A DNA stretch of 64,000 bases from an uncultured Verrucomicrobiota bacterium (GCA_903821635.1 CAIJLV010000163.1:1-64000), one strand, 5' to 3'. Shown: positions 26,490 to 38,755, counted from the first letter of the stretch. Made by a program: numbers and translations. The notes: generated from the sequence alone by a model not told the origin.

Positions 26490-27190
26490 ACTGTGTGAAC
26501 ATATTCCAGCGGTCGGTGCTGCTCGGCGGGTTATCCACGCTGACCATGGGCTTTGCCTTGGTCGCCGAGGTTCACACCTTCAGCGGTCTTGATGTGCTGG
26601 TCCCCGATGGCAACAGCAGTGGGGTGGCGGAAACCCGGCTCGTCAGTTCACCCCTCACCAGTCTGTCCTCGCTCAGTGTGTCGCTCAGCTTCACCGGCGC
26701 CGATCTAGACGGCATGGCTTCGGGTGACCTCTTCGTGTCGTTGGTGCATGACACCGGTTTTTCCGTGCTCCTCAACCGGATTGGCCGGACGGCGATGGAG
26801 CCGGGCGGCTACCTGGGCACGGGACTGGATGTCACGCTTGCCGACATGGCTCCGAACGGCGACGTGCATGGGCATGGCCAAGCCAGCCTCGTGGGCGGCA
26901 TCCTGACTGGTCAATGGGCACCCGACGGACGTATCACCGACCCGGCGTCCGTCCTCGATACCGATGTGCGGACCGCCCTGCTGGGCTCGTTCCAGGGCGT
27001 GAACCCTAATGGCGAATGGACCCTGTTCCTTGCCGATCTCGAAAGCGGGGGCGTCGCCAAACTTACCGGCTGGGAACTGGAGTTCACCGGCGCCAGCAGT
27101 CCCGTGCCGGAAGCCTCCACTTGGGCCGCACTAGGCGTCGTCGCCCTCGCCGGCCTCTGGCAGGTGCGGCAGCATGGGCGGAAAGCCTGA
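26486..27190 (+). CDS. PEP-CTERM protein with proprotein-convertase P domain
   Basis: The 234-residue product has a signal peptide (about 1-28), a body of about 160 residues and a PEP-CTERM tail (VPEASTWAALGVVALAGLWQ, then VRQHGRKA). The body resembles the P/Homo B beta-barrel of subtilisin-like convertases: an early LSVSLSFTGADLDGMASGDL, then SLVHDTGF, and near the end NPNGEWTLFLADLESGG followed by GWELEF. There is no protease domain, so the P domain stands alone, as in several secreted proteins of Gram-negatives. It is the last gene of the coupled set and overlaps the previous gene by four bases. Confidence 0.85.
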   Translation: MNCVNIFQRSVLLGGLSTLTMGFALVAEVHTFSGLDVLVPDGNSSGVAETRLVSSPLTSLSSLSVSLSFTGADLDGMASGDLFVSLVHDTGFSVLLNRIGRTAMEPGGYLGTGLDVTLADMAPNGDVHGHGQASLVGGILTGQWAPDGRITDPASVLDTDVRTALLGSFQGVNPNGEWTLFLADLESGGVAKLTGWELEFTGASSPVPEASTWAALGVVALAGLWQVRQHGRKA

Positions 27191-27390
27191 GCGGCCCTGA
27201 ACTCCATTTTTGGTTCTGGGAGTCACGTCACCGTCTCGCTGCCGGGTGCCTGTTTTCAGGGGCGGCGGGGCTGGGGTCAGCGCCGGGAGGGCCGGCATTC
27301 CTGCCCGCCCGCGAGCGCAATCGGCGCGAGCAGTGCGGCGGACTGGAAAGTCCACGCGCCCGTCCGGCAGTTCCCCGGGCCAGTGTCTGC

Positions 27391-27447
27391 TTACGCGCCG
27401 CAGCACTTTTTGAACTTCTTCTCGCTGCCGCACGGGTCATCTTCGGA
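27391..27447 (-). pseudogene. Fragment: SEC-C metal-binding tail
   Basis: On the minus strand codons from 27447 to the TAA at 27391 read SEDDPCGSEKKFKKCCGA. This resembles the C-terminus of SecA and other SEC-C proteins (usual form DPCPCGSGKKFKKCC), with one Cys-Pro pair missing. The frame extends upstream only to a TGA at 27622-27624 and has no ATG. It looks like the broken end of a gene, not a functional one. The plus strand overlapping its upstream part codes for another fragment, so the two cannot both be intact. Confidence 0.5.
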
Positions 27448-27741
27448 ACCAATCCCGGGGACGATACCGGCGACCACACCGGGTTTGGAATGAACGTTGG
27501 CCCGCTCAATTTCATTCTGGGCACAGCGTTGGCGCCAACCCAGATCGTGGTCACCGAGATGTTCCCCTTCCTGATTGATGATGGCTTGGGTAACACTATG
27601 TTTACCTCGGGGGACCGGCTGTCATTGAACCTCATGCCCGAAACGTCGGTGCCGGAAAGCGACCCCATGACCGCGGTGGTCTTTCTGGCCGCTGCTCTCG
27701 CCGGAGTTGGGTCCCGCCGCCGCTGGAATGGGCGGCGGTGA
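27440..27741 (+). pseudogene. Fragment: 3' end of a PEP-CTERM gene
   Basis: The plus-strand frame ending at 27741 shows protein-like sequence from about 27440 (FGMNVGPLNFILGTAL, VVTEMFPFLIDDGLGN, FTSGDRLSLNLMPETS). It closes with a PEP-CTERM-like tail: VPESDPMTAVVFLAAALAGV, then GSRRRWNGRR. No signal peptide or start can be joined to it; the frame upstream to 27016 overlaps the P-domain gene in another frame and reads as nonsense. I take it as the surviving 3' part of a truncated secreted-protein gene. The stretch 27191-27390 shows nothing. Confidence 0.5.
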
Positions 27742-27898
27742 GCGCTGCGCCGTTGGCCACCCAACACAGGCGGCTTTGAGCCGAGAGTCGGTCCGCGGCC
27801 GAGGCCGTCGGGGGCCGCCTTCGGCTCACCCGGATTGGAGGCTGGACACTTCCCGCTTCCCCCGCTGCGGCCGCCGCCTACCTTCCGCGTCGCCACTT

Positions 27899-29359
27899 AT
27901 GGGAGCTTCCCGTCTGCAACTTTTCAACACGCTCACGCGCCGCGTCGAGCCCTTCGAACCGCTTTTCCCCGACGCCCGCGACGCCGCAGGCCGGCCCGCC
28001 ATCGGCATGTATTGCTGCGGCCCCACGGTCTATGACTTCGGCCACATCGGAAATTTCCGCACGTTCGTCTTCGCCGATCTCGTCCGCCGTTACCTGGAGT
28101 TCCGCGGCTTCGCCGTGAATCACGTCATGAACATCACGGACGTGGAGGACAAGATCATCCGCCGCGTCCGCGAATCGGGCAAAACGCTCCGCGAGTTCAC
28201 CGGCCACTACGAGGCCGAATTCCTGCGCGACCTCGACGCCCTCGGCTGCCTCCGGCCGCATCACCTGCCACGCGCCACCGAGTTCATGCCGCAGATCATC
28301 GCGCTGATCCAGAAGCTCGAACAACGCGGCCTCGCCTACCGTGCGGCCGATGGCTCGGTCTATTTCAGCATCGAGAAATATCGCGGCTGCGGCTGCCGCT
28401 ACGGCCAACTCGTGAACCTGAACTTCGACGCCATGCGCGTCGGCGAGCGCGTGGCCAATGACGAATACGACAAGGAATCCCTCGCCGACTTCGCGCTGTG
28501 GAAGGCCCGCGTGCCGGACGATGGCGACGTGTTCTGGGACAGCCCGTGGGGCCAAGGCCGCCCTGGCTGGCACATCGAATGCAGCGCCATGAGCATGGCC
28601 ATTCTTGGCGCCAGCTTCGACCTGCACCTCGGCGGCGAGGACCTCGCCTTTCCGCATCACGAGGACGAGATCGCCCAGAGCGAAGGCGCCGGCGTGCAGA
28701 CGCCGGGGCGGCCCTTCGTAAAGCACTGGCTGCACGGCGCGCACCTGCTCGTCGAGGGCAAGAAGATGAGCAAATCGCTCGGAAACTTCTTCACCGTGCG
28801 CGACCTGTTCGCCAAGGGCTACACCGGCCGCGAAATCCGCACCCTGCTGCTCAGCGCGCACTTCCGCGAGACGTTCAACTTCACGCTCGCGGGCTTGGAT
28901 GGCGCCCGTGCGCAGCTCGCCCGCATTGATGAGTGCCTCGGCAAACTGCGCGATTTGGCGACCCAAGCGCCCTCGCCTGGGTCCGTCGGCCAGGCGCCCT
29001 CGCCGGAACTGGTCGCGGCCTTCACCACCGCGATGGACGAGGACCTCAACGTTTCCAAGGCGTGGGGCGTCGTGTTCGACTGGGTGCGCGACACCAACCG
29101 GGCGCTGGCGGAAGGCCAATTCACTCCCGCCCACTCCGCCATCGCGCTGGCGGAGTGGACCCGACTGGATGCCGTGTTCGGTCTCGGCGCCAAAGCCACC
29201 GACGAGGCACCCGCGGAAATCGTCGCCCTAGCCCACGAACGCGTCGCCGCCAAGCAGGCGAAGGACTTCGCCCGCGCCGACGCGATCCGAAACGAGCTAA
29301 AGGCCCAAGGCTGGCTGGTGGAAGACACGGCCAAGGGGCCAAAGTTGAAACGGGCTTAG
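27899..29359 (+). CDS. cysS: Cysteinyl-tRNA synthetase
   Basis: The 486-residue class I enzyme charges tRNA-Cys with cysteine. The HIGH-type motif is FGHIGNF with HIGN near residues 49-52. The zinc and substrate region starts with MYCCGPTVYD (Cys39 or Cys40) and continues with GWHIECSAM and FPHHEDEIAQSE, which hold the other zinc ligands. KMSKS appears as KKMSKSLGNF near 288-292. The C-terminal helical and DALR-like region ends FARADAIRNELKAQGWLVED, as in relatives. A small Cys-containing insert, CGCRYGQ, sits near 165. The ATG at 27899 gives the family length; the upstream open frame is ignored. An 8-bp gap-free YcxB-like neighbour follows closely. Confidence 0.97.
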   Translation: MGASRLQLFNTLTRRVEPFEPLFPDARDAAGRPAIGMYCCGPTVYDFGHIGNFRTFVFADLVRRYLEFRGFAVNHVMNITDVEDKIIRRVRESGKTLREFTGHYEAEFLRDLDALGCLRPHHLPRATEFMPQIIALIQKLEQRGLAYRAADGSVYFSIEKYRGCGCRYGQLVNLNFDAMRVGERVANDEYDKESLADFALWKARVPDDGDVFWDSPWGQGRPGWHIECSAMSMAILGASFDLHLGGEDLAFPHHEDEIAQSEGAGVQTPGRPFVKHWLHGAHLLVEGKKMSKSLGNFFTVRDLFAKGYTGREIRTLLLSAHFRETFNFTLAGLDGARAQLARIDECLGKLRDLATQAPSPGSVGQAPSPELVAAFTTAMDEDLNVSKAWGVVFDWVRDTNRALAEGQFTPAHSAIALAEWTRLDAVFGLGAKATDEAPAEIVALAHERVAAKQAKDFARADAIRNELKAQGWLVEDTAKGPKLKRA

Positions 29360-29368
29360 GCGCAGTTC

Positions 29369-29872
29369 ATGCGGATTCAATACCAGAACGACGACGCGGA
29401 CCTGTGGGCCGTTTTTGGTCATCAACCGCTCAAAACTTGGACGGCCAAACTCGTCTGGCTGTCGATCTTGGCCATCCTGTTGGCCGCCATGCTCGGGCCG
29501 TTACTGACGAGGACTCCAAGCCAGGCCAACTCGCCGAACGGCCGCTTGAGCCAAGCGGCTCTGTTTCTACCCCTGATTGTTATCCCCATCGCCGTCATTT
29601 TGACGGTCAAGAAGGCGGGCAAGCGGCTTGCTCCGGTCACGCTGACACTCACCGAGGAGGGGATCATGGTGGAATCCGGGCACAGCCGTGGTATCACGGC
29701 ATGGTCCGGGTTTGACCGCGTGCTCCGCACCGAAAAACGCCTGTTCATTCTGCTCACGCACAAGGGGGCGCACGTCCTTCCGCGCCGTGCGTTTCCAACC
29801 CAAGAAGCGTTCGAGCTCTGCTTCAAAACTTGCCAAGCACGCATGGCGGCGGCTCGGACGCTCCCCCACTGA
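29369..29872 (+). CDS. YcxB-like membrane protein
   Basis: The 167-residue product has two membrane helices (about 27-46 and 66-82) and a C-terminal cytoplasmic domain with LTLTEEGIMVESGHSRGITAW and a final FPTQEAFELCFKTC. This matches the YcxB-like C-terminal domain (PF14317) of small membrane proteins of unknown role. It starts 9 bases after cysS on the same strand and may be translated from the same mRNA, though no functional link to the synthetase is known. Confidence 0.75.
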   Translation: MRIQYQNDDADLWAVFGHQPLKTWTAKLVWLSILAILLAAMLGPLLTRTPSQANSPNGRLSQAALFLPLIVIPIAVILTVKKAGKRLAPVTLTLTEEGIMVESGHSRGITAWSGFDRVLRTEKRLFILLTHKGAHVLPRRAFPTQEAFELCFKTCQARMAAARTLPH

Positions 29873-29898
29873 AGGGCGTCGCCCGTGTCGTGGTCGGC

Positions 29899-32496
29899 TC
29901 ACCCCTCGCGCCGGAGAATTTCCAACGGCGGTTCGTCGGCGATGCCGCGACTGGTGGCCAAGCCCACCAGCACAGTCACCGTGGTGACGCTGCACCACGC
30001 CCCGGCCAGCGGCACGAACGACACCGCGTAGTCGGCCTTGAACGCGAACCTCGCCAGCGCCCAACTGGAGGCGACCGACAAGACGATTCCCGTCAGGGCC
30101 GCGAGTGAACCGAGCACAAAATATTCCGCAAAGAGGATGCGCCGAATCTGCGCCCGGGTGGCGCCCAGGGTGCGAAGCAAAATACTCTCCTGCACCCGCT
30201 GCCAGCGGCCGGTCAACACGGCGCCGGCGAGCACGATCAGACCAGTGGCCACGGTGAACAACGCCATGAACCGGATGACGAAGCCGACCTTGGTTAAAAT
30301 ACCGTCGAGCGTCTGGAGCACGAGCGTGAGGTCGATGGCGCTGACATTGGGAAACGCCCGCACCAACTCCTGCTGCATTCGAGCTGACTCCGCGGCGTTG
30401 GCCACGCGGGTGGCCACGACGTGCATCGCCGGCGCGGCTTCCAAGGCCCCGCCGGGGAACACGACGAAGAAGTTCGGCCGCACTTGGCGCCAGTCCACCT
30501 TGCGCAGGCTCGCGACCCGCGTGGTGAGCGGAAGGCCTTGGACGTCCCACACCAAGGCATCGCCTACGCCCACCTTGAGTTCCTTCGCCAAACCCTCCTC
30601 GAGCGAGATCGGAATGGCGCCGGTTTCAAATTGAGCCGCCGCCGCTTCGTTTCCGACGGGAAACTGGGCCACGAACGTGCCCGCCACCACTTCCTCGCTG
30701 GCGGTGAGATGGGTGCGCCACGTCGACCGAAATTCGCGCCGCAACACCCAGGACGGAATGCTGTCCGTTTGGTTCGTCGCCAGTTGTTCGATGCCCACGC
30801 CCTTCACCAAGGAGAGCCGCATGGTGACGATCGGAGCTTCCTCCAGCACCGGGAGCCCCTGATCGCGCAGCAGGGTGGCCACCCCGGCGCGCTGGTCGGA
30901 CTGAATGTCGAAGAGGATCGCGTTGGGTTGATTAGAATGGTTCGGCGGAAACAACTGCGTGAGCAACACGTCGCGCGTGAGCTGGAGGGTGAGAATCAGG
31001 AACGTGCCGAGCCCGATGGCGACGAGCAGCAGGCCCGTGCGGTTTTGGGGGCGATGCAAATTCGCGAGGCCCTGGCGCCAGGCAAAGGGCAGCGACGCAG
31101 GCGTCAACCGACGGGCCAGCCACGCAAGGAGACGGGCCATTCCGGCCAGAATCAGAAAAGCCAGCCCCAGCCCGCCAGCGAAGGCCAGTCCCTCCCACCA
31201 CCGCTGCGTTTGGAGCGAGGCAAAACCAGCGACTCCGAGCCCGATCAGGGCAAACAAGCCCCAGCGGAGCGGATCGTGTCGCGGAGTTTCGTAGGCGGCG
31301 CGGATCGCGGCGAGTGGCGGCACGCGGCGCACGTCGAGTAGCGGCAGCAGGGCAAACAGCAGACAGAGCGCAAAGCCAGTGGCGGCGGCGATGAGCGCCG
31401 CCCACCAATCAAAGTGCGACTCAAACGCAAACGGCACGAAACTGCGCACCGCGGCCGGCAGTTGGTGGGCGACTCCAGCGCCGAGGGCGATGCCACCGAG
31501 GGTGCCCACCACGCCGAGGGCGAGGCCCTGCACGAGGTAGATCGCAAACGTCTGCGGCAACGAGCAGCCGAGGCAGCGCAACACGGCGACATTCGTCAGC
31601 TTTTGACGCACATGCACATGGATCGCGCTGGCGATGCCGACGGCGCCCAGTAACAGCGCGATCAGGGCCACGAGGTTCAGGAAGCGATACAGATTTTCGA
31701 GCGCCCGCCCGAGATCCTGTTGGCGCTCCTTGACGGTGTCGACGCTTAGCCGGAGGCGTTCCAGTGCGGGCTTGAGGTCGGCGCGCACTTTTTCCGGATC
31801 AACGCCCGGCGGCAGCCGGAACAAGAGTCGGTAACGGGCCAGGCTTTTGGGACCGACGAGGCCAGTGGCCGGCAGGTCCGCAGCGCTGAGATAGACGCGT
31901 GGAGCGATGGTGGAAAACGCCACGGTGTCCCCCGGCACCCGCCGCAAGGCGCCCAGAATGCGGAAGCTGGCCGCCCCCAGCTTCACGGTGTCGCCCGGCC
32001 GCGCCCCAAATTGCAGCAGGACACCTTCTTCGATCAGAACGCCCCCTCCCTTGCGAAACTCGGCGCTGGCTTCAGGCGGCTCGGTTTCCAGTTCCCCGTA
32101 GAAGGGAAAGTTGCCGGCGAGCGCGCGGGCATTCACCAACCGCGTGCCGTTGGTGAGCGCCAGCATGGTGGAAAAACTGGTTTCCCGCGCCTGTTCGCCA
32201 CCGACTTGAACAAAGAGGGCTTCCATCTCCGCGTTCAGCGGTATGCGCGACGCGAGCACGAGGTCGGCTCCGAGCAGCGCCTTGGCCTGTTGGGCGATGG
32301 CCAGTTGTAGGTTGCGCCCGATGGAACCGATGCCCACGAGGGCGGCGATCCCGAGCGAGATGCTGCTGGAAAAAAGCAGCAGCCGGCGGCGCGAGGTGCG
32401 GGAATCACGCCAAGCCATCAGCCAAGTCCAACGGGAGAAAAATGCGGCCACCCAAGTCACGCGGCGGAGGTTAGCGGCGAAATCTTGAATGACCAA
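29899..32496 (-). CDS. FtsX-type ABC transporter permease (YbbP-like)
   Basis: The 865-residue membrane protein has the double-FtsX form of YbbP-like permeases: an N-terminal helix after RRRLLLFSSSISLGIAALVG, a large MacB-like periplasmic domain, and a first block of three helices near 270-400. A second half follows with a further periplasmic domain, then a final block of helices (ending LARFAFKADYAVSFVPL and LVGLATSRGIADEPPLEILR). Such permeases work with a LolD/YbbA-like ATPase, in lipid, toxin or lipoprotein handling; no ATPase is adjacent, so the partner must be elsewhere. The start could instead be the ATG at 32418 (MAWRDSRTSRRR), which is closer to the usual N-terminus. Its 3' end faces the YcxB-like gene. 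Confidence 0.85.
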   Translation of the reverse strand: MVIQDFAANLRRVTWVAAFFSRWTWLMAWRDSRTSRRRLLLFSSSISLGIAALVGIGSIGRNLQLAIAQQAKALLGADLVLASRIPLNAEMEALFVQVGGEQARETSFSTMLALTNGTRLVNARALAGNFPFYGELETEPPEASAEFRKGGGVLIEEGVLLQFGARPGDTVKLGAASFRILGALRRVPGDTVAFSTIAPRVYLSAADLPATGLVGPKSLARYRLLFRLPPGVDPEKVRADLKPALERLRLSVDTVKERQQDLGRALENLYRFLNLVALIALLLGAVGIASAIHVHVRQKLTNVAVLRCLGCSLPQTFAIYLVQGLALGVVGTLGGIALGAGVAHQLPAAVRSFVPFAFESHFDWWAALIAAATGFALCLLFALLPLLDVRRVPPLAAIRAAYETPRHDPLRWGLFALIGLGVAGFASLQTQRWWEGLAFAGGLGLAFLILAGMARLLAWLARRLTPASLPFAWRQGLANLHRPQNRTGLLLVAIGLGTFLILTLQLTRDVLLTQLFPPNHSNQPNAILFDIQSDQRAGVATLLRDQGLPVLEEAPIVTMRLSLVKGVGIEQLATNQTDSIPSWVLRREFRSTWRTHLTASEEVVAGTFVAQFPVGNEAAAAQFETGAIPISLEEGLAKELKVGVGDALVWDVQGLPLTTRVASLRKVDWRQVRPNFFVVFPGGALEAAPAMHVVATRVANAAESARMQQELVRAFPNVSAIDLTLVLQTLDGILTKVGFVIRFMALFTVATGLIVLAGAVLTGRWQRVQESILLRTLGATRAQIRRILFAEYFVLGSLAALTGIVLSVASSWALARFAFKADYAVSFVPLAGAWCSVTTVTVLVGLATSRGIADEPPLEILRREG

Positions 32497-32852
32497 CCTC
32501 CGATCCCCCCACCGAGATCGCCGCCGCGGCTAAGCCCCTGGCGGGTTGGGCGCCGCTTGGCGGCGGCAGAAAGGGCGGAAAAAATTCGCTTAACTTTCGG
32601 GTCCAATTGGCCGCTTTATCTAGTGGAACCCAGCACCCGAGTCGGCTTCTGCATTCACGCGTGAAGACGGCAGGCGGCGGGGGCTGGGGGGCGAGCTTGA
32701 ATTTAATATCAATCGCGGCGCACCCATTCGGAGGGGGGATTCATCACGGTCTTGAAAGGCCAACTCTGACGCATGCGGAAATTGCATTTCACGAGCTTAA
32801 CCCGCACCCAGCCCCGGATCGCACCGCTCTGGGCAATCCGCGCATACCCGCC
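32497..32852. other. Intergenic region before the binding-protein/kinase operon
   Basis: This 356-base stretch lies between the divergent permease and the substrate-binding lipoprotein. The plus frame is open from 32607, but the peptide it encodes looks unlike any protein. I see no tRNA, repeat or clear promoter; the AT-richer segment at about 32580-32630 is the best place to seek one. Confidence 0.4.
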
Positions 32853-33862
32853 ATGGCCCGGCCCCATCTTGTAATCCGCCTCCGCCGGCAACTGCTATGG
32901 CTGCTGATCGGGGTCGCCCTCAGCATGGGCTGCACCCCTGAGCCGCCCTTCAGCTTGCGGGTCGGCCTCAACGCTTGGCCCGGCTACGAGTTTCTTTACC
33001 TGGCCCAGGAAAAGGGCTTTTTCCGGGAGGCGGGTCTGGAAGTTCGCCTCGTGGAGTTTTCCTCGCTGTCCGACTGCCGGCGGGCCTACGAACGGGGGCA
33101 GATCAACGCCATGGGAACCACGGTGATCGAGGTGCTGATGGTCTATGACCAGTCCCACCGTTCGCCCCAGATTGTGCGGGTCCTTGATTATTCGGACGGG
33201 GCAGACGTGATCGTCACCCGCGCCGGACTGACCAACGGTGCCAGCTTGGGTAATGCCCGCATCGGAGTGGAGCTGGCGTCGCTCGGCGTTTATATCCTGG
33301 CCCGCGGTCTGGAAAAAAACGGGCTTACCCTCGCGCAGGTCAACCCGGTGTCCATGGACCAGCTTTCGATGGAGGCGGCGTTCCGTCGGGGGGACCTCGA
33401 CGGGGTCGTCACCTACCCGCCCGTTTCCGTCAAACTCCTCCGCGAAACCAACGCCCATTCATTTTTTTCCACCGCTGAGATTCCTGGTGAAGTCGTGGAT
33501 GTGCTGGCGGTCGAGGCTGAGGTTAGCCTTCAACAGCCCGGAGCGGTCGCCCAATTCTTACACGCTTTTGGCCGGGCGGTGACCTATGCCCAAGCAAATC
33601 CGGCGGATGCCTATCAGATCATGGCCGCCCGGGAACAACTCACGCCGGAGGAATTTACCCAAGCCTTGGCCAGCGGCGTCAAAATCCTCAGTGAAGCCGA
33701 TCAGGCCGCCTTTTTCAGAGCCGGCGGCAAGCTCGAATCCGTGATCGAGACTTCGGACCGAATCCTTCGCCAGAGTGGGCAAATCAACGGCCCGCACCGC
33801 CGCCGCCAAATCGTCAACTCGGCCTTCGTCAACTCGGCCTTCGTCAAGCCGGCCGCCGCGCC

Positions 33863-33866
<4 letters not shown>
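32853..33866 (+). CDS. NMT1/SsuA-like substrate-binding lipoprotein
   Basis: The 337-residue product has a lipoprotein signal with lipobox LSMGC (Cys27) and an NMT1/THI5/SsuA-type binding domain. It starts LRVGLNAWPGYEFLYLAQEK, followed by FFREAGLEVRLVEF, and later shows LDGVVTYPPVS. Relatives bind nitrate, sulfonates, taurine or pyrimidines for ABC import. No permease or ATPase is nearby. Instead the stop overlaps the start of a hybrid kinase by four bases, so it more likely serves as the ligand sensor of that kinase. The C-terminus carries a 15-bp repeat coding for NSAFV units. The start is set by the signal peptide. Confidence 0.87.
33811..33855. repeat. 15-bp tandem repeat at the 3' end of the binding-protein gene
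   Basis: Three units starting TCGTCAACTCGGCCT follow one another (33811, 33826, 33841; the third is diverged). They encode the NSAFVNSAFV segment just before the terminal KPAAAP and keep the frame. Confidence 0.8.
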
Positions 33867-36964
<3,098 letters not shown>

Positions 36965-36972
36965 GGGCTCCG

Positions 36973-36993
36973 GGCCCAGTTGGGCCGTTTTTA
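36973..36993 (+). terminator. Probable terminator after the hybrid kinase
   Basis: A short GGCCC-AGTT-GGGCC hairpin about 10 bases after the stop is followed by GTTTTTAA. The stem is only five bases, so efficiency is uncertain. Confidence 0.5.
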
Positions 36994-37156
36994 ACTTCAC
37001 CGAGCTCCGACCCTTTCCGGAGCCGCGTGGCCACGCATTCTCTCGGGCGGAAGCGGTTGTTCCGCGGCAATCCAGCCGGTGAATCCCCCCCAACCAGCGA
37101 CCCAGTTGCCCCACCACCGAGACCCCCTCCTTGGGGGCAGGGCGGGGCGGTCCGTG

Positions 37157-38683
37157 TTAGCGACCGCCAAGGATCTGTTCCACCTTCGCCTTCACGGCCG
37201 GGTCCATCTTGATGAGCGGCGGCCAAGGGCGTTTGAAGCCTTCGCCGGGGAGCTTTCGGGTCGCGTCGAAACCCATCTTGCTGCCCATGGCGAGCTCACT
37301 GGTGGCGTGGTCGAGGACGTCGGCTGGGCCCTTGGTCAGCATGGAATCACGCTGCGGATCGGTGTCGGCGAAGAGGTGGAAGAGGACTTGGCTGGTGTTG
37401 TGCACGTCCACATGGGCGTCCACCACGATGATGTATTTGGTGAACATCATCTGCCCCATGCCCCAGAGGCCGTGCATGATCTTGTAGGCCTGCATGGGGT
37501 AGGTCTTCTTGATGGAGACGACGACGAGGTTGTGGAACGTGCCTTCGGCCGGGAGGGAGATGTCCACGATCTCCGGGAAGTTCATCTGGAAAATCGGGAG
37601 GAAGAGCTTCACGGAGGCGGCCCCGATGTAGAAGTCCTCCATCGGCGGGATGCCCACGATGGTGGCGGGATACACGGCGTCCTTCCGGTGGGTGATGGCG
37701 GTGACGTGGAAGACGGGATACGGCTCGGGCAGGGTGTAGTAGCCGGTGTGGTCGCCGAAGGGGCCTTCGTCGCGCAACGGTTCGGTGGGGTCCACGTAGC
37801 CTTCGATGACGAAGTCAGCATTGGCCGGAACCTGGAGGTCGCTGGTCTCGCACTTCACCAGTTCGACGGATTTCTTCCGCAGATAACCGGCGAGCATGAA
37901 TTCATCGAGTCCGTCCGGCAGCGGCGCGGTGGCGGCAAAGGGAAACATGGGATCGCCGCCCAAGAAGATGGCGACGGGCATGCGTTCGCCCCGCTCGTAG
38001 TAACGGCGGCCGTGGCGCGCGGCGACCTTCTGGAGTTGCCAATGCACCCCCGTGGTGCGGTCGTCGTAAACTTGGATGCGATACATGCCGAGGTTGCGAT
38101 CGCCGGTGTCGGGGTCCTGAGTGACGACGCAGGGCAAGGTGACAAAGCGGCCACCGTCGAGCGGCCAGCACTTCAGAATGGGCAGATCCGCGAGCGTGGG
38201 CGGATTGGGATTGGTCCCCTTCTGCCAGTCGGGCGCAGCCGGCCAAGGGGCCGTGTGGCTGGCGGGCGCGTCGTAGCGGTGGATGACCTCCTTGCACGGG
38301 CCGGACTTCATCAACTTGGGTTTGGCGTGGCGGAGTTCGAGCGCGGTGCCGAGCAGTTTGATGGCTTCCTTGAAGCCGGTGGGTGGCTTGGCCTTCATCA
38401 GGGCCCCGAGTTCCTTCGCCACTTCGTCCACGGTTTCCGCGCCCATGCTCAGGGCCATGCGTTTCCAGGAGCCGAGCGTGTTGATGGCGACGGGAAACGG
38501 GGAAACGACACCGTTGATGGTGGGCTTTTCAAAGAGCAAGGCCTGACCGCCGCCCGGGAGTTTCATTTCGCGGTCGGCGATCTCAGTGAGTTCCAACTCG
38601 GTGGCGACGGGCTGCGAAATGCGCTTCAACTCGCCCGCACGGTCGAGGTGTTCCACAAAGTCCCGAAAGGATTCAAACGCCAT
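37157..38683 (-). CDS. UbiD-family prenylated-FMN decarboxylase
   Basis: The 508-residue product is a UbiD-type (de)carboxylase, probably one that acts in menaquinone or ubiquinone-type quinone synthesis. Family segments are seen in order: RDFVEHLDRAGELKRI at the start; LPILKCWPLDGGRF and VTQDPDTGDRNLGMYRIQVY near 165-205; IFLGGDPMFPFAATAPLPDG; EGYVDPTEPLRDEGPFGD followed by HTGYY; and FPEIVDISLPAEG. The N, R and acidic residues that position prenylated FMN and the metal lie in these. UbiX, which makes the cofactor, is not in the window. It is divergent from the small membrane gene at 38756. The exact substrate is unresolved. Confidence 0.92.
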   Translation of the reverse strand: MAFESFRDFVEHLDRAGELKRISQPVATELELTEIADREMKLPGGGQALLFEKPTINGVVSPFPVAINTLGSWKRMALSMGAETVDEVAKELGALMKAKPPTGFKEAIKLLGTALELRHAKPKLMKSGPCKEVIHRYDAPASHTAPWPAAPDWQKGTNPNPPTLADLPILKCWPLDGGRFVTLPCVVTQDPDTGDRNLGMYRIQVYDDRTTGVHWQLQKVAARHGRRYYERGERMPVAIFLGGDPMFPFAATAPLPDGLDEFMLAGYLRKKSVELVKCETSDLQVPANADFVIEGYVDPTEPLRDEGPFGDHTGYYTLPEPYPVFHVTAITHRKDAVYPATIVGIPPMEDFYIGAASVKLFLPIFQMNFPEIVDISLPAEGTFHNLVVVSIKKTYPMQAYKIMHGLWGMGQMMFTKYIIVVDAHVDVHNTSQVLFHLFADTDPQRDSMLTKGPADVLDHATSELAMGSKMGFDATRKLPGEGFKRPWPPLIKMDPAVKAKVEQILGGR

Positions 38684-38755
38684 GACCTCACGCTACCACG
38701 GGCGTCAGACGGGGCAAACGCTGGCGGTGCGGCGGAAACTTATTAGACTTTCACC

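Noticed and set aside
27878-29134. 418-codon minus-strand open frame
   Set aside because: It is antisense to cysS, whose motifs are complete; GC-rich DNA keeps the complementary frame open by chance.
37079-38746. 555-codon plus-strand open frame
   Set aside because: It is antisense to the UbiD-family gene, which matches its family along the full length; the plus product is His/Val/Gly-rich shadow sequence.
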